A stretch of 64,000 nt of DNA from an uncultured Alphaproteobacteria bacterium (GCA_902537215.1 CACBAM010000002.1:124001-188000); one strand, 5' to 3'. Numbered from the stretch's first letter, positions 17,525-27,246 are shown. Notes: generated from the letters alone by a model not told the origin. Translations and numbers: made by a program.

Positions 17525-18776
17525 TTTTATTATTATCAATGTTTGGAATATTATTTAAACTATTTTCTTTTATTCCACAAAAATCAACAAAACTTAAATT
17601 TGAAAACTGTCCAGACTTTGCTATCCTTTTGAACTCGCGGTGTGCTACCAGCCCAAAAATTAGGTCACATTTAGCTATCAGATCATCGACACTAAGAATC
17701 TGAAATTCTTCTGAGCTTGAAACATTTGGGTCAGATACATACACTGCACCAGACTTTTTTTGTACCTCCCTAACTATAAATACAGCGGGGGATTCTCTTA
17801 GATCATCTATGTCAGGCTTGTAGGATAAGCCAAGAAATCCAACAATAGGGCTTTTATCTTGTATGGAAGTAAAAGTTTCTATTTTTTGGTAGATCTTCTC
17901 CAATATAAAATTAGTTTTATCTAAGTTTCTGTTTCGGGCTAATTTTATTATCTGTGCGTTTCGCTGATCATGTTCGACAATAAACCAAGGATCAACTGCA
18001 ATGCAGTGTCCACCAACTCCAATACCCGGTTGTAAAACGTTTACGCGCGGATGTTGATTGATTAAGTTTATTAACTCGTAGGCGTCAATTCCTGCTTCCT
18101 CACAAATTAACGAAAGCTCATTTGCGAACGCGATGTTTACGTCACGATACGCGTTTTCAGCAAGTTTACTTAACTCAGCGGTTTTAACATTGGTTGTATG
18201 TATTTGACCGATCACAAAAACACTATAAAAAGCCTTCGCTAGGTTTAAAGTATTAAGTTCTTTGCCACCAATTATCCTATCATTATTTTTCAACTCATAT
18301 AGGAGATTACCAGGTAAAACTCTTTCCGGACAATATACAATCTCTACTTTATTTACATTAGGAGTGAGAGCCTTCAACAATTTTTCCATTTTATCTGTTG
18401 CCCCAATGGAAACGGTAGATTCAACAATTACCAAGTCGCCATCTTGGTAGACAGTTGCAATGTTGCGAATTGCTGCCTCCACATACCTCAGATCGCTCTT
18501 GAAACTATCATCCTTCATTGTGATCGGCGTCGGAACGCAGATTATATGGATTTCTGCATAAGATGGTGAAGTTTGTGCGATTAATTTTTTATTTGAAATT
18601 GCGCTTTTCAGTAAATCATCCAAACCCTTTTCGACAATATGCAATCGTGCCATATTAACAGATCTGACTACATTTTCGTCTGTATCTACACCTGTTACAG
18701 TAAAATTATGATCAGCTAGTAATAAGGCGGTCGGCAATCCTATATACCCTAGTCCATGTACACAAACTCTTTTCAT
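17508..18776 (-). CDS. wecC: UDP-N-acetyl-D-mannosamine dehydrogenase
   Basis: A 422-residue UDP-sugar dehydrogenase that oxidises UDP-ManNAc to UDP-ManNAcA with two NAD+. The N-terminal Rossmann motif is VHGLGYIGLPTALLLADH. The helix region has SKLAENAYRDVNIAFANEL, and the catalytic cysteine lies in GIGVGGHCIAVDPWF, the WecC/VipA form rather than the Ugd form. The C-terminal NAD-linked domain includes GLSYKPDIDDLRESPA. It overlaps wecB by 4 bases; together they make an acidic amino sugar for the polymer. Confidence 0.93.
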   Translation of the reverse strand: MKRVCVHGLGYIGLPTALLLADHNFTVTGVDTDENVVRSVNMARLHIVEKGLDDLLKSAISNKKLIAQTSPSYAEIHIICVPTPITMKDDSFKSDLRYVEAAIRNIATVYQDGDLVIVESTVSIGATDKMEKLLKALTPNVNKVEIVYCPERVLPGNLLYELKNNDRIIGGKELNTLNLAKAFYSVFVIGQIHTTNVKTAELSKLAENAYRDVNIAFANELSLICEEAGIDAYELINLINQHPRVNVLQPGIGVGGHCIAVDPWFIVEHDQRNAQIIKLARNRNLDKTNFILEKIYQKIETFTSIQDKSPIVGFLGLSYKPDIDDLRESPAVFIVREVQKKSGAVYVSDPNVSSSEEFQILSVDDLIAKCDLIFGLVAHREFKRIAKSGQFSNLSFVDFCGIKENSLNNIPNIDNNKNEASS

Positions 18777-19918
18777 ATATTATTTTTACCTTCAATAATT
18801 TTTTCTAAAATTGATTGCGCTGATGTTCCATCTCCATAAATATCAAAGACTTTTGACATAGCTTTATATTTTGTAGCATCGGTTAATAATGTACTTACAG
18901 ACCTAATAATCTTTTTCGGATCAGTTCCAACAATTTCCATCATGCCAGCCTGAAGCACCTCAGGTCTCTCTGTTTCATCTCGCATTAAAACCACTGGTTT
19001 TCCTATACTTGGCGCCTCTTCTTGTATGCCTCCACTATCTGTTAATATTAACTTTGTATGTAACATTAGAAAAACAAAGTGCTCGTAATTTTGGGGGTCA
19101 ATTAATTTAATATTTGGCAAGTTTCTTAAGATATTTTTTACAGGTTTTTGTACATTTGGATTTAAGTGAACTGGGTAAACGAAACTTGTACTGGGAAATC
19201 GAATTGCTAACTCTTTAATTGCATAGCATATGTTTTCAAAACCTGTTCCAAAATTTTCTCTTCGGTGCCCAGTAATTAAAACATACTTATCATTGATTAA
19301 ATCAAATTTGCATATCTTGAAAAGTGAATCAGTTAAGGATCTTTGCAAACTTTCATCTTTTGCTATTTTATCCAATGCAAATTGAAGTGCATCAATAACT
19401 GTATTACCGACAAGAAATATTGAACTTTCTGGAATACCTTCGTTAATCAGGTTATTGAACGCAATCTGTGTGGGCGCAAAATGTATGTCCGCCACATTTG
19501 AGATTGTTCGTCTATTAAATTCTTCTGGGTATGGTACTTTACGATTTTCCGTTCTGAGACCTGCCTCAACGTGAGCAACAGATATTTTATTCATAAAAGC
19601 TGCGATGGCACCTGCTACTGCCGTGAGAGTGTCCCCTTGTACAATGATTTTTTCTGGTTCATAGGTTTCAATGACATCAATAATTTTTGATAGTAATTCT
19701 GCAAATTTTTTTCCAATCGATGCGTTTATTTTTTCAAGAAAAAGAGTCGTATCTGGCTTAATTTCAAAAAACTTTTCAATTGGTTCTAGCATTTCCTGGT
19801 GTTGTCCAGTTGAGCATACAATTAAATTTAACGATGTTTTTTTGTTTTCAATTGCCTTTATTATAGGAGCTAGCTTGATTGCTTCCGGACGAGTGCCATA
19901 AATTAGCAGTATTTTCAT
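18773..19918 (-). CDS. wecB: UDP-N-acetylglucosamine 2-epimerase (non-hydrolysing)
   Basis: It interconverts UDP-GlcNAc and UDP-ManNAc, feeding WecC. Start taken at the ATG giving MKILLIYGTRPEAIKLAP, the family's standard N-terminus; an ATG six codons upstream overlaps the heparinase stop. Signature stretches: GQHQEM, VQGDTLTAVAGAIAAFM, VAHVEAGLRT, ITGHRRENFG and LTDSGGIQEEAPSIGKPV. Length 381 residues is normal. It overlaps wecC at its 3' end by 4 bases. Confidence 0.95.
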   Translation of the reverse strand: MKILLIYGTRPEAIKLAPIIKAIENKKTSLNLIVCSTGQHQEMLEPIEKFFEIKPDTTLFLEKINASIGKKFAELLSKIIDVIETYEPEKIIVQGDTLTAVAGAIAAFMNKISVAHVEAGLRTENRKVPYPEEFNRRTISNVADIHFAPTQIAFNNLINEGIPESSIFLVGNTVIDALQFALDKIAKDESLQRSLTDSLFKICKFDLINDKYVLITGHRRENFGTGFENICYAIKELAIRFPSTSFVYPVHLNPNVQKPVKNILRNLPNIKLIDPQNYEHFVFLMLHTKLILTDSGGIQEEAPSIGKPVVLMRDETERPEVLQAGMMEIVGTDPKKIIRSVSTLLTDATKYKAMSKVFDIYGDGTSAQSILEKIIEGKNNI

Positions 19919-19929
19919 TTTACGCCGTT

Positions 19930-21561
19930 TTACCATTTTATAAGTATTTTTGCTTCAACATCTTTAATTAAATACTCGATACATTTCCCCTCACGTCTAT
20001 TGCCAAAGTCTGAGCAGAACCAATAATCATTTAATTTGAGAGTGCAACCAATGAAGTTTATACGCAAGGATTTGTTTTTATCAAGACGCAAATTAACTGT
20101 ATCTTTATCCAGAGCAATTTTCTTTACATCGGGGTGAATATGCAAGTTCCCACGAGCAGTAGTGAAAGATCCAGTGATTCTGTCGACAATCTTCAAATAG
20201 TCGATACTGTGTACAAAGCTTCTATTATGTATTGGACTGCCATTTAGATGTAAATATCCAGTATGTGATAGAGATATTTCACTTTTTTCAGGATAAAAAT
20301 TAACTATCTTGTCAATAATTTTTGCTCGACGACCAACACGAAAACTAGCCCAAACCTCAGATGAATTCTCATTATTAATTTCGACGGTATTATGAGAAGC
20401 GGTACCGCGCTCTCTAAGTCTAATAGAGTTTGCTTCGTATGTCGAAACCCCAGTATTCACAAAAACTCGCTGACCGAAGACGCATAACTCGAAAGATGAA
20501 GTATCGGCATGTGCATGTCCCGGTTGATATGATGCTCCAATTTCACCCCCGTCAATTAGTAGACTGGAAGCCCCTAATCTTGAGGCTACAAACCCACTCG
20601 AACTCAAATCCGATTGCGCATGTAAATGTTTTGGACACTTAACGCCCAAGGAGTTCGCATAGTTTTGTAAATCGGTTAAACCAACTGCTGCATCCATACT
20701 TGAATCATTGAAATGGGAGATCTGTCCATCTGGGTGTGAGAGATATGATAACCATTCGACCATTTTGCTGGCAATAGATTTTAAATGCGATGTATCTTCA
20801 AGGCGCTGATTAAATGAAGAATACAAATTTACAATATCTAACACATCTTCAAGAATTATAGACTGGTACATTGGACTCAACTCAAAATGTGCCCCATCAT
20901 TTAATACTTGCTTGCCGAGTTCTTTTAATAAAATGTTAGAACCAACATCTTCCCAGTCTTCTGCCTCAGTACCCTCGAAAACAATTCCAGCAAAAATTAA
21001 GGCCTTTGCATTAGCTAAAAGGTGATTGCCTTCTATGTGCCATTCTATTTTTTTCCTCAAATACCGGACTTGAATTACCAAACTTCTTTCTATTTCTTCT
21101 GAAACTCTATTCCCCAACAGAATCCATTTAATCATATTCACTATACGCAAAGAAATCGGATATGGTTCCCAAGGAACCCCTTTTCCAACTTCGTTCTTTT
21201 GGACCCAGTCTGATAATAAGTTATATACGTCAGAAGTTTCTGAATCAGATAAATCTTGCATCAAAAAGTCAAAATAATTCATGTGATACATCCAAAGTTT
21301 TGGATATCGATCATTATTCCAACCTGTTTCTTGAATACTCAAAACTCTAGATAAGAAGAGAAATTTGCCGTCACCGAGATAGCATCTTTTTCTTTCTAGA
21401 GGTGCGATAGCTAAGTTTGTTGAGTTTGAGAGGAGGGGCCAATTATTTTCCTGAATTCTTGGCTTGTAAAACAGATAATATAAACGCCAACAAAGTTGAC
21501 TCAGTTTCAAATACTTAATCGTATTCCAATATCTTTTACACTTATAAAATAAATTGAACAT
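19930..21561 (-). CDS. Heparinase II/III-family protein
   Basis: A 543-residue protein with the alpha/alpha toroid N-terminal part (WHIEGNHLLANAKALIFAGIVFEG, then ELSPMYQSIILEDVLDIV) and a C-terminal beta-sandwich of the heparinase II/III family (GEIGASYQPGHAHADTSSFEL, GVSTYEANSIRLRERGTASHNTVEI). Family members cleave uronate-containing polysaccharides by beta-elimination. No signal peptide is evident. Relatives often sit beside the bidomain oxidoreductase in polysaccharide loci, so it may edit or modify the polymer or a lipid-linked unit rather than feed on it. Its 3' end abuts wecB. Confidence 0.85.
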   Translation of the reverse strand: MFNLFYKCKRYWNTIKYLKLSQLCWRLYYLFYKPRIQENNWPLLSNSTNLAIAPLERKRCYLGDGKFLFLSRVLSIQETGWNNDRYPKLWMYHMNYFDFLMQDLSDSETSDVYNLLSDWVQKNEVGKGVPWEPYPISLRIVNMIKWILLGNRVSEEIERSLVIQVRYLRKKIEWHIEGNHLLANAKALIFAGIVFEGTEAEDWEDVGSNILLKELGKQVLNDGAHFELSPMYQSIILEDVLDIVNLYSSFNQRLEDTSHLKSIASKMVEWLSYLSHPDGQISHFNDSSMDAAVGLTDLQNYANSLGVKCPKHLHAQSDLSSSGFVASRLGASSLLIDGGEIGASYQPGHAHADTSSFELCVFGQRVFVNTGVSTYEANSIRLRERGTASHNTVEINNENSSEVWASFRVGRRAKIIDKIVNFYPEKSEISLSHTGYLHLNGSPIHNRSFVHSIDYLKIVDRITGSFTTARGNLHIHPDVKKIALDKDTVNLRLDKNKSLRINFIGCTLKLNDYWFCSDFGNRREGKCIEYLIKDVEAKILIKW

Positions 21562-21581
21562 AATTTTTTGTTTTATTAGCC

Positions 21582-21613
21582 ATATTTCATAGTTTCACGT
21601 TTATATGAAATAT
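21582..21613. repeat. Inverted repeat upstream of the heparinase-family gene
   Basis: Ten-base perfect arms ATATTTCATA at 21582-21591 and TATGAAATAT at 21604-21613 with a 12-base loop lie 20 bases before the start codon at 21561 (minus strand), in a 152-base break of the long operon. There is no T-run, so an operator, leader hairpin or mRNA processing site is likelier than a terminator. Confidence 0.4.
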
Positions 21614-21713
21614 CGGTAGGTGATCTCGAGTATTATTTAAAATCGACTGTAGAAAAAACAGTGATTACTTAGCTAATATGTACTTTTAGATTTTTTTGAA
21701 ATATTTATTCTGC

Positions 21714-22757
21714 TCAAAGCGCTAGCTCTGTCAAAACTTTTTGAATTTCCTCCTCCTCAAGGTCATACCAAATTGGCAAGCAGATATGTCGTTTGGCTAT
21801 TTCCTCTGGATCATTACCTAGATGATAGTCATAAACGGGTGATGTCCGTGAGTTTATCTTTTGAAAAAATTCAACTGGCTCTGCTTCATTTGTCTTGAGT
21901 ATAAATTTATAAAGATTAGATCTTTGCCCATCCCTCGCAGGATGTATGAAGTTCCATCCAAATTTTTCGCAACACGCAATATACTTTTGTGCAATTTGGT
22001 ATTTGTTTTCAATAATTTTTTTGATTTCTTTACAAACTGAATAGCTCAAAAGAGCACTGATTTCGGACATCCGAATATTCACACCTAAGTCAAGCTCTTG
22101 TTCGAAACGGTCATAGATTGAATACTTTTTTAGTTCCTTATATGCATTTTCATTATTGGTAACAATCAAACCACCTTCACCTGCTGGAATGGCTTTAGTG
22201 GCATATAAGGAATAAACCCCAGCGAACCCAAACAATCCACTATGTTTATTGTTTAAAGTGGAACCCAGTGAATGAGCACAATCCTCCACCAAAGTGATAC
22301 CTAATTTTTCACAGTATCTAGCAATTTCTTCAATCTCCGGGTTAATCCAACCACCGATATGCGTAATTAAAAAAACACTTTTTTCTGTTTCTTTCAGATT
22401 TTTAACAAAATCTTGAAGTTGCCTCAAAGTTGGCATCAAATAATCAAGCGAACAATCAACTGTTCCTACAAAATCTAGACCAGAAGTGATCGCAGTGGTT
22501 TTAACGCCATACATGGTATTACTTTGAATAAAAATTTTAGTTTTACCATATTTTTCCCGGAGCAGATTTAATATAGCTAAAACACCAGCTCCATTAGAAT
22601 TACAAGCTATTGAGAACTTTGCACCAGTATATTTTTCTGTCCAGAGCTCTAAGGTCTTATTCCAATTACCCTCTGCAAGGTGACCTGATGAAAAAATTTC
22701 TTTATAATTTCTGTCAAAAAAATTTTGTGACTCAATCGGTAATTTTATCATTCCCAT
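21714..22757 (-). CDS. DegT/DnrJ/EryC1/StrS sugar aminotransferase family protein
   Basis: The ATG at 22757, with AAGGA 7 bases upstream, gives 347 residues starting MGMIKLPIESQNFF; a longer frame to 22805 overlaps its neighbour. PLP-fold features: CNSNGAGVLAIL, LVEDCAHSLGS, and the PLP lysine in SLYATKAIPAGEGGLIV. The family transaminates keto-sugars bound to nucleotides. The opening is not the classic family N-terminus, and the substrate could be a non-sugar keto compound. It starts one base after the stop of the FAD oxidoreductase, so the two probably act in sequence. Confidence 0.88.
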   Translation of the reverse strand: MGMIKLPIESQNFFDRNYKEIFSSGHLAEGNWNKTLELWTEKYTGAKFSIACNSNGAGVLAILNLLREKYGKTKIFIQSNTMYGVKTTAITSGLDFVGTVDCSLDYLMPTLRQLQDFVKNLKETEKSVFLITHIGGWINPEIEEIARYCEKLGITLVEDCAHSLGSTLNNKHSGLFGFAGVYSLYATKAIPAGEGGLIVTNNENAYKELKKYSIYDRFEQELDLGVNIRMSEISALLSYSVCKEIKKIIENKYQIAQKYIACCEKFGWNFIHPARDGQRSNLYKFILKTNEAEPVEFFQKINSRTSPVYDYHLGNDPEEIAKRHICLPIWYDLEEEEIQKVLTELAL

Positions 22758-22758
22758 T

Positions 22759-24000
22759 TTAAAGGTCCTTTTTATGGCTAATTTCTGCCCAATAGGTAGG
22801 GGCAATTAAGTTACAATTCGAAACGGATTTTTCAAAAGTTGGAGCGATTACGGAATTTTTTTTGTAAGCACGCCGATAAAATTCAGCCGACAGGCTCGTG
22901 AAAAGAGAGAACTTACCAAGTACAACACTCCATTGTCGTTCTGAGTTCTGCTTAATATGATACTGATAGTTTCGAGCATTTTTTGTATCGATTAATTCTT
23001 TTTTTACACCAATGTAGGTTTCTAGCAGCCTCATGTTTGGGTTTTGTTTAACATGCTGGTTGTGTACATAATTGAAATAATCTTTTACGTCCTCAATTTT
23101 GTCCATTGTTATACCACCTGCTAGAGCTAGGCCATCTTTTTTTTTCAACAAGTTGATACAATTTCTTGTATTAAAATCTAGTTGTACAAAACTGCTTTGA
23201 TTTTCAGAAACGCCTTCATAAACCCCCATCGGAGCATATCCATACTTAATTTTTGCTCCAAACAAGCGAGCAATCAAATCAGGGCTGCAAAAGACAATAT
23301 TTTTGGCCCTATAATTTTGATTTTTTGTATAAACTCGGACATAGCTATTAAATTCTTCGATCTTTTCAAAGCCATTTTCACAAGTAATTTTTGATCCATT
23401 GCGAACTGCTGCTGAGATCAAGTCTGATAACAGTTTTCTAGAGTTTATCGTAAAATCGGGGCTCTTTACTGTGAGAAATTTTCTCGATTGAGCTAAGGTA
23501 CTTAACATTTTTTTTATAAAATCTCCTTTTGTTAACCGCCCTATTATCTCATCGCCACCCGCATGGCGACGTAACCAATCATGGTTGGAAATAGCCTTTG
23601 ACAATAATATTGATTTGGCTACCGAATACATCCAGAGAGGATTCATTGGAAGATTGCGGAATTTATAAATTATTGCATCATTATTGAACCATTCATTGTT
23701 CTTTATACTTATGCCATTTTCTAGTTTTTTAATATTCATTCCTTCAAAACCCGAATAGTACTCGAAGAGATCGTCCAAAGCACCGAGTAGATATCGGCTT
23801 GTTGAAAAATTATCTGGTACTAATGAAAACAAAACACCAGTATGCCACCACTCATGAAACTCTTTTGTTGTCTCCGATGCGAGTTTTGGGTTCTTTTCCA
23901 AAACTAAAACACTATTCCCATTGCGGCTAAGGATCTCAGCAATGCTGATACCCGCAATGCCACCGCCAACTACTATCCAATCGAAATCAGTTTCATCCAT
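22759..24000 (-). CDS. FAD-dependent oxidoreductase (D-amino-acid oxidase-like fold)
   Basis: A 413-residue flavoprotein with the N-terminal dinucleotide motif WIVVGGGIAGISIAEILSRNGNSVLVLEKN and a DAO-type substrate domain. It has no membrane or signal segment. The family oxidises amines or alpha-hydroxy acids. In this locus it directly precedes the DegT aminotransferase, with which it may make or recycle a keto/amino intermediate for a decoration. I do not know a characterised orthologue. Its start overlaps the end of the polymerase-like gene by 8 bases. Confidence 0.8.
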   Translation of the reverse strand: MDETDFDWIVVGGGIAGISIAEILSRNGNSVLVLEKNPKLASETTKEFHEWWHTGVLFSLVPDNFSTSRYLLGALDDLFEYYSGFEGMNIKKLENGISIKNNEWFNNDAIIYKFRNLPMNPLWMYSVAKSILLSKAISNHDWLRRHAGGDEIIGRLTKGDFIKKMLSTLAQSRKFLTVKSPDFTINSRKLLSDLISAAVRNGSKITCENGFEKIEEFNSYVRVYTKNQNYRAKNIVFCSPDLIARLFGAKIKYGYAPMGVYEGVSENQSSFVQLDFNTRNCINLLKKKDGLALAGGITMDKIEDVKDYFNYVHNQHVKQNPNMRLLETYIGVKKELIDTKNARNYQYHIKQNSERQWSVVLGKFSLFTSLSAEFYRRAYKKNSVIAPTFEKSVSNCNLIAPTYWAEISHKKDL

Positions 24001-25300
24001 TTCTTAAAAGCCTTGAATTTTTGTAAGTTCTTGCAAATGTATCTGTTGCAGCTGCTAATAAACCTAAACTAAAGTGTCCATAAATAGAAGTATCTGTAAG
24101 CATGTATGTGAATGCTCCGACACAACAGAAACTTATGCTACCAAGCATTGCATATAGTCTATGGTTACTTTTCTTAACTAAAAACGATAGCCTTAAGGAC
24201 GATTTAAAAACATATCCGATGAACAAAATATATAGCATAAGACCTATTAGACCATGCCTGAAATACAATGATGCCCATTCCATATGAATATGATGAACTC
24301 CACCTGATGCTCTGAAGTTTTCATGCGCTAACCCATGACCTAAATCTTCTGTTGGGAACCAAAGCGCCCCCGAACCAAGTCCTATCAAATATTGTAAGGG
24401 GTAATAAAATGAAGTGGATAATCCATATATTGCTTGCTTGACCTCAATTATTCTTGCAAAAGTACTATCGTCTATCCCAGCAGACATATTAACAGCATTC
24501 AATAAAATTACTGCCTCTCTGAAACGGTCAAAAATCAAAATAGAGTACTCAGAGAACACAAAGTAGCAAATGCCAATGCTCGCGAGTGACAAAATAAAAA
24601 GTCGCATTCGTATTTTTGCAAAAAATAAAAAATAAAGCAGTGTTGTTGAAGTTACAACCAGGAATGCTGCCTTAGAAACAGCTAAGATAGGAAATGAGAT
24701 AAAGAAAAAAACAATACAAGCATACCAAGTTTTAGTTTTCAAACTGACGGAGTGACAAGACAACATTAATAGGGCATAGCCAAATAAAAAAAATTCAACT
24801 TTGATCCCGCCCAAAGGGTAACTTATAAATGGTTCATTAAGTATAAATAATTTATATAGTTTCATGCTAAGGTTAATTGCAACAAATATCATTAATAATC
24901 TTGCTATTCCACTAGCTATGGCTTCAAAGTCATTGAAATCTGCGTGTCGTAACAAAACCATGCCTAAGGAATAAGCGAGAAAAGGAGCTATGAATCGTGC
25001 ACTGTCTCCTAATATATCTTTTAGCTCCCAAGAATTAATTAATCCTAAAACTAATGAAAAAATTGCATAACCTAAAGCTAATACAAAGAACCTGTTATAA
25101 AAAAAACCACTCTTCATGAAGTGACTAACGAGGTGAATCATGAAAACTATTGCAAAATACACTATCAGATAAAATGAATAATTGGGCTGAGGTACTAAGA
25201 AACCAAAAAATCCAAAGAAAAATTCAGAAATAAATATAAAAACAAAAAGTTTAGCTCCCAACTTACCGTAATTTTCGATGTTCATTGAGTCAAAATTCAT
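23993..25300 (-). CDS. Wzy-like O-antigen/EPS polymerase (multi-pass membrane protein)
   Basis: A 435-residue protein with about ten to twelve hydrophobic helices across its length and a long periplasm-type loop near residues 270-335 (FARIIEVKQAIYGLSTSFYYPLQYLIGLGSGALWFP...GLAHENFRASGGVHHIHMEW). That loop matches the usual layout of Wzy/WaaL family proteins, including the histidine-rich segment after it. It would polymerise lipid-linked repeat units in the periplasm. Ligase function cannot be excluded, but the partner Wzx gene and export genes favour a polymerase. Overlaps both neighbours by a few bases. Confidence 0.82.
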   Translation of the reverse strand: MNFDSMNIENYGKLGAKLFVFIFISEFFFGFFGFLVPQPNYSFYLIVYFAIVFMIHLVSHFMKSGFFYNRFFVLALGYAIFSLVLGLINSWELKDILGDSARFIAPFLAYSLGMVLLRHADFNDFEAIASGIARLLMIFVAINLSMKLYKLFILNEPFISYPLGGIKVEFFLFGYALLMLSCHSVSLKTKTWYACIVFFFISFPILAVSKAAFLVVTSTTLLYFLFFAKIRMRLFILSLASIGICYFVFSEYSILIFDRFREAVILLNAVNMSAGIDDSTFARIIEVKQAIYGLSTSFYYPLQYLIGLGSGALWFPTEDLGHGLAHENFRASGGVHHIHMEWASLYFRHGLIGLMLYILFIGYVFKSSLRLSFLVKKSNHRLYAMLGSISFCCVGAFTYMLTDTSIYGHFSLGLLAAATDTFARTYKNSRLLRNG

Positions 25301-26454
25301 CTCTTAGACTTTCTGGAAATTATATACTTGTAAAATAATGCGGCAGCTTGACTGTAGTTAAAAATATAATTCTTTCTTTCGACTGCTCTATTACGCAGAT
25401 TATTCAATAGTGAAGAATCATTATTTAAAGTAAGTATTTTTTTTCTTAAGTCGTCACCATCTAACGCGTCAAAATAAAGTGCTGCATCGCCACAAGTATA
25501 AGGTATCGCGGTCAATTTAGTAGTGATTATTGCGGTGCCGCAAGACATCGCCTCTATAAGGGTATACCCACTACTTTCAGCTAAAGAAGGAAATATCATG
25601 AATTTACACCTGGAATACGCGTATCTTAAATCTGCTCTATTGACGCCACCAGTGAAAATTATGTTTTCTTTATACTTTGATTGTTTTGCCAGCAAAACTA
25701 TTTTTTGGTAATAGTTATCGAATGTTGGCAAGCCACAAATAACCAACTTTACATTTTTATTTGCATTTTTCTCCATAAATGCATTGTACCCATATATTAA
25801 AGTTTCAAGATTTTTATAGGGATAAAAGTGTGAAACGCAAAGCAAGTCATTGGGTTGAATCTCAGAAACGCTTTCATTTTCGACAACCTCTTTATCCAAG
25901 CAGTTATAAAAAAAATCACTTCTGCCACACTCGATTAAATATTGGTAATTTTTATTGAGCTTATATTTATCCAAAAAAAGATCTAGTGAATATCTAGATT
26001 CATGAATAACAATGTTTGAACTCTTCATAGAAAATAGCATAAAGGCTTTATTGAGGTGTAGGATCATCCTCTCCTTAAATGTAAGCCCCAAGTAAACCTT
26101 TTCATCAAAGGGACCAATGGTGGCAACCCATTGAGCCTTTATATTAGCAGTCTTAATAATTGGGGAGATGTTTCCTGGTGAAAAAAGAACGTCACAGCCT
26201 AAAAACATAGCTTTAAAAGGAAGAATTAGTTGAACCCAGAGGATCCAAAAAAATCTATTTATTGAAGGAAGCACAACAACTTTTACGGCACAGTCAGCAA
26301 GAACATCTACCCCAATGAGCTCCATATTATCCTTCTTAGTAAAAATATAAAGTTTATTTGGACTAACAAGTTTTTTTAGATTTACAATAAACTCTTGTAA
26401 GTGAATAAGTGAACCACCATGGGGGTTAAAAGTCGCGTCTATTATAATCTTCAT
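25297..26454 (-). CDS. Glycosyltransferase family 4
   Basis: A 385-residue GT-B enzyme. The N-terminus IIIDATFNPHGGSLIHLQEFIVNL has the glycine-rich acceptor-side loop. The donor half contains LLCVSHFYPYKNLETLIYGY and the EX7E element in FPSLAESSGYTLIEAMSCGTAII, which binds the nucleotide sugar. The resemblance to mannosyl- or rhamnosyl-transferases such as WbaZ is general, and the sugar is not determined. It overlaps the polymerase-like gene by 4 bases. Confidence 0.9.
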   Translation of the reverse strand: MKIIIDATFNPHGGSLIHLQEFIVNLKKLVSPNKLYIFTKKDNMELIGVDVLADCAVKVVVLPSINRFFWILWVQLILPFKAMFLGCDVLFSPGNISPIIKTANIKAQWVATIGPFDEKVYLGLTFKERMILHLNKAFMLFSMKSSNIVIHESRYSLDLFLDKYKLNKNYQYLIECGRSDFFYNCLDKEVVENESVSEIQPNDLLCVSHFYPYKNLETLIYGYNAFMEKNANKNVKLVICGLPTFDNYYQKIVLLAKQSKYKENIIFTGGVNRADLRYAYSRCKFMIFPSLAESSGYTLIEAMSCGTAIITTKLTAIPYTCGDAALYFDALDGDDLRKKILTLNNDSSLLNNLRNRAVERKNYIFNYSQAAALFYKYIISRKSKR

Positions 26455-26480
26455 TATTACACTGGTCTTTCGATAAATAG

Positions 26481-27245
26481 TTATTTTCGGTAAATTATAA
26501 ATATTAACAACTTGTATACCTCGTAAGTTGAATACAAAAGTGATATTCCTAATTCCTTGATATTTGGGCGAGATCTCATTTTTATTATGAAAGCTGTGAA
26601 AATTCCTTTATAGGCTCTTTCTTTATCATACGAATAATATAAAAGCTCTTCTTGTAGATTGCCAAAGCAGCCTATATGCCTGCCACGTAACCAAAGATCA
26701 TAATCTTGCACTCTTCGAAGAACCTCATCGTAACCTCCAAGACTTTCCAAAAACTCTCTCTTCATCATTACTGTAGGATGGATAAAAGGAGTGGATTTAA
26801 ACATAAATTGGATTATATGTTCGTGGGTCTCTGGCATTTTGATTAACATGCCAGCATCCCATTTCTCTGGACTTACGTATCTTGCTCCAGTACCAAGCAC
26901 GCTTAGCGCTCTGTTAGCATTGAAATGTTTAATTTGTTTCTCAAAACGATCTTGAAACGACACATCATCAGCATCCATTCTGGCAATAAAGCGACCTTTG
27001 CAAGTTTGAAATGCTAAATTCAGACTATACGATAGACCTCTGTTTTTTCCATTCGTTAAGATTTTTATACGATTATCTTTTTTTAAAAAATATTGCAAAA
27101 TATTTGATGTGTCATCACTAGATGCGTCATCAACGATAATAAATTCAAAATCACGAAAAGATTGTTCTAAAATGCTTTCAACACTTTTGTGTAGTGTTAG
27201 CTCTCCATTATGAACTGACATTAAAACTGATACTTGAGGAGGCAA
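26481..27245 (-). CDS. Glycosyltransferase family 2
   Basis: A 254-residue GT-A inverting glycosyltransferase. VSVLMSVHNGELTLHKSVESIL opens the fold, FIIVDDASSDDTSNIL binds the nucleotide, and the metal-binding DXD appears in RFIARMDADDVSFQDRF. The base region is GYDEVLRRVQDYDLWLRG (QDYDLW, a frequent GT2 catalytic segment). It lacks membrane helices. It begins 1 base after the stop of the sulfatase-fold gene. Donor and linkage unknown. Confidence 0.9.
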   Translation of the reverse strand: MPPQVSVLMSVHNGELTLHKSVESILEQSFRDFEFIIVDDASSDDTSNILQYFLKKDNRIKILTNGKNRGLSYSLNLAFQTCKGRFIARMDADDVSFQDRFEKQIKHFNANRALSVLGTGARYVSPEKWDAGMLIKMPETHEHIIQFMFKSTPFIHPTVMMKREFLESLGGYDEVLRRVQDYDLWLRGRHIGCFGNLQEELLYYSYDKERAYKGIFTAFIIKMRSRPNIKELGISLLYSTYEVYKLLIFIIYRK

Positions 27246-27246
27246 T

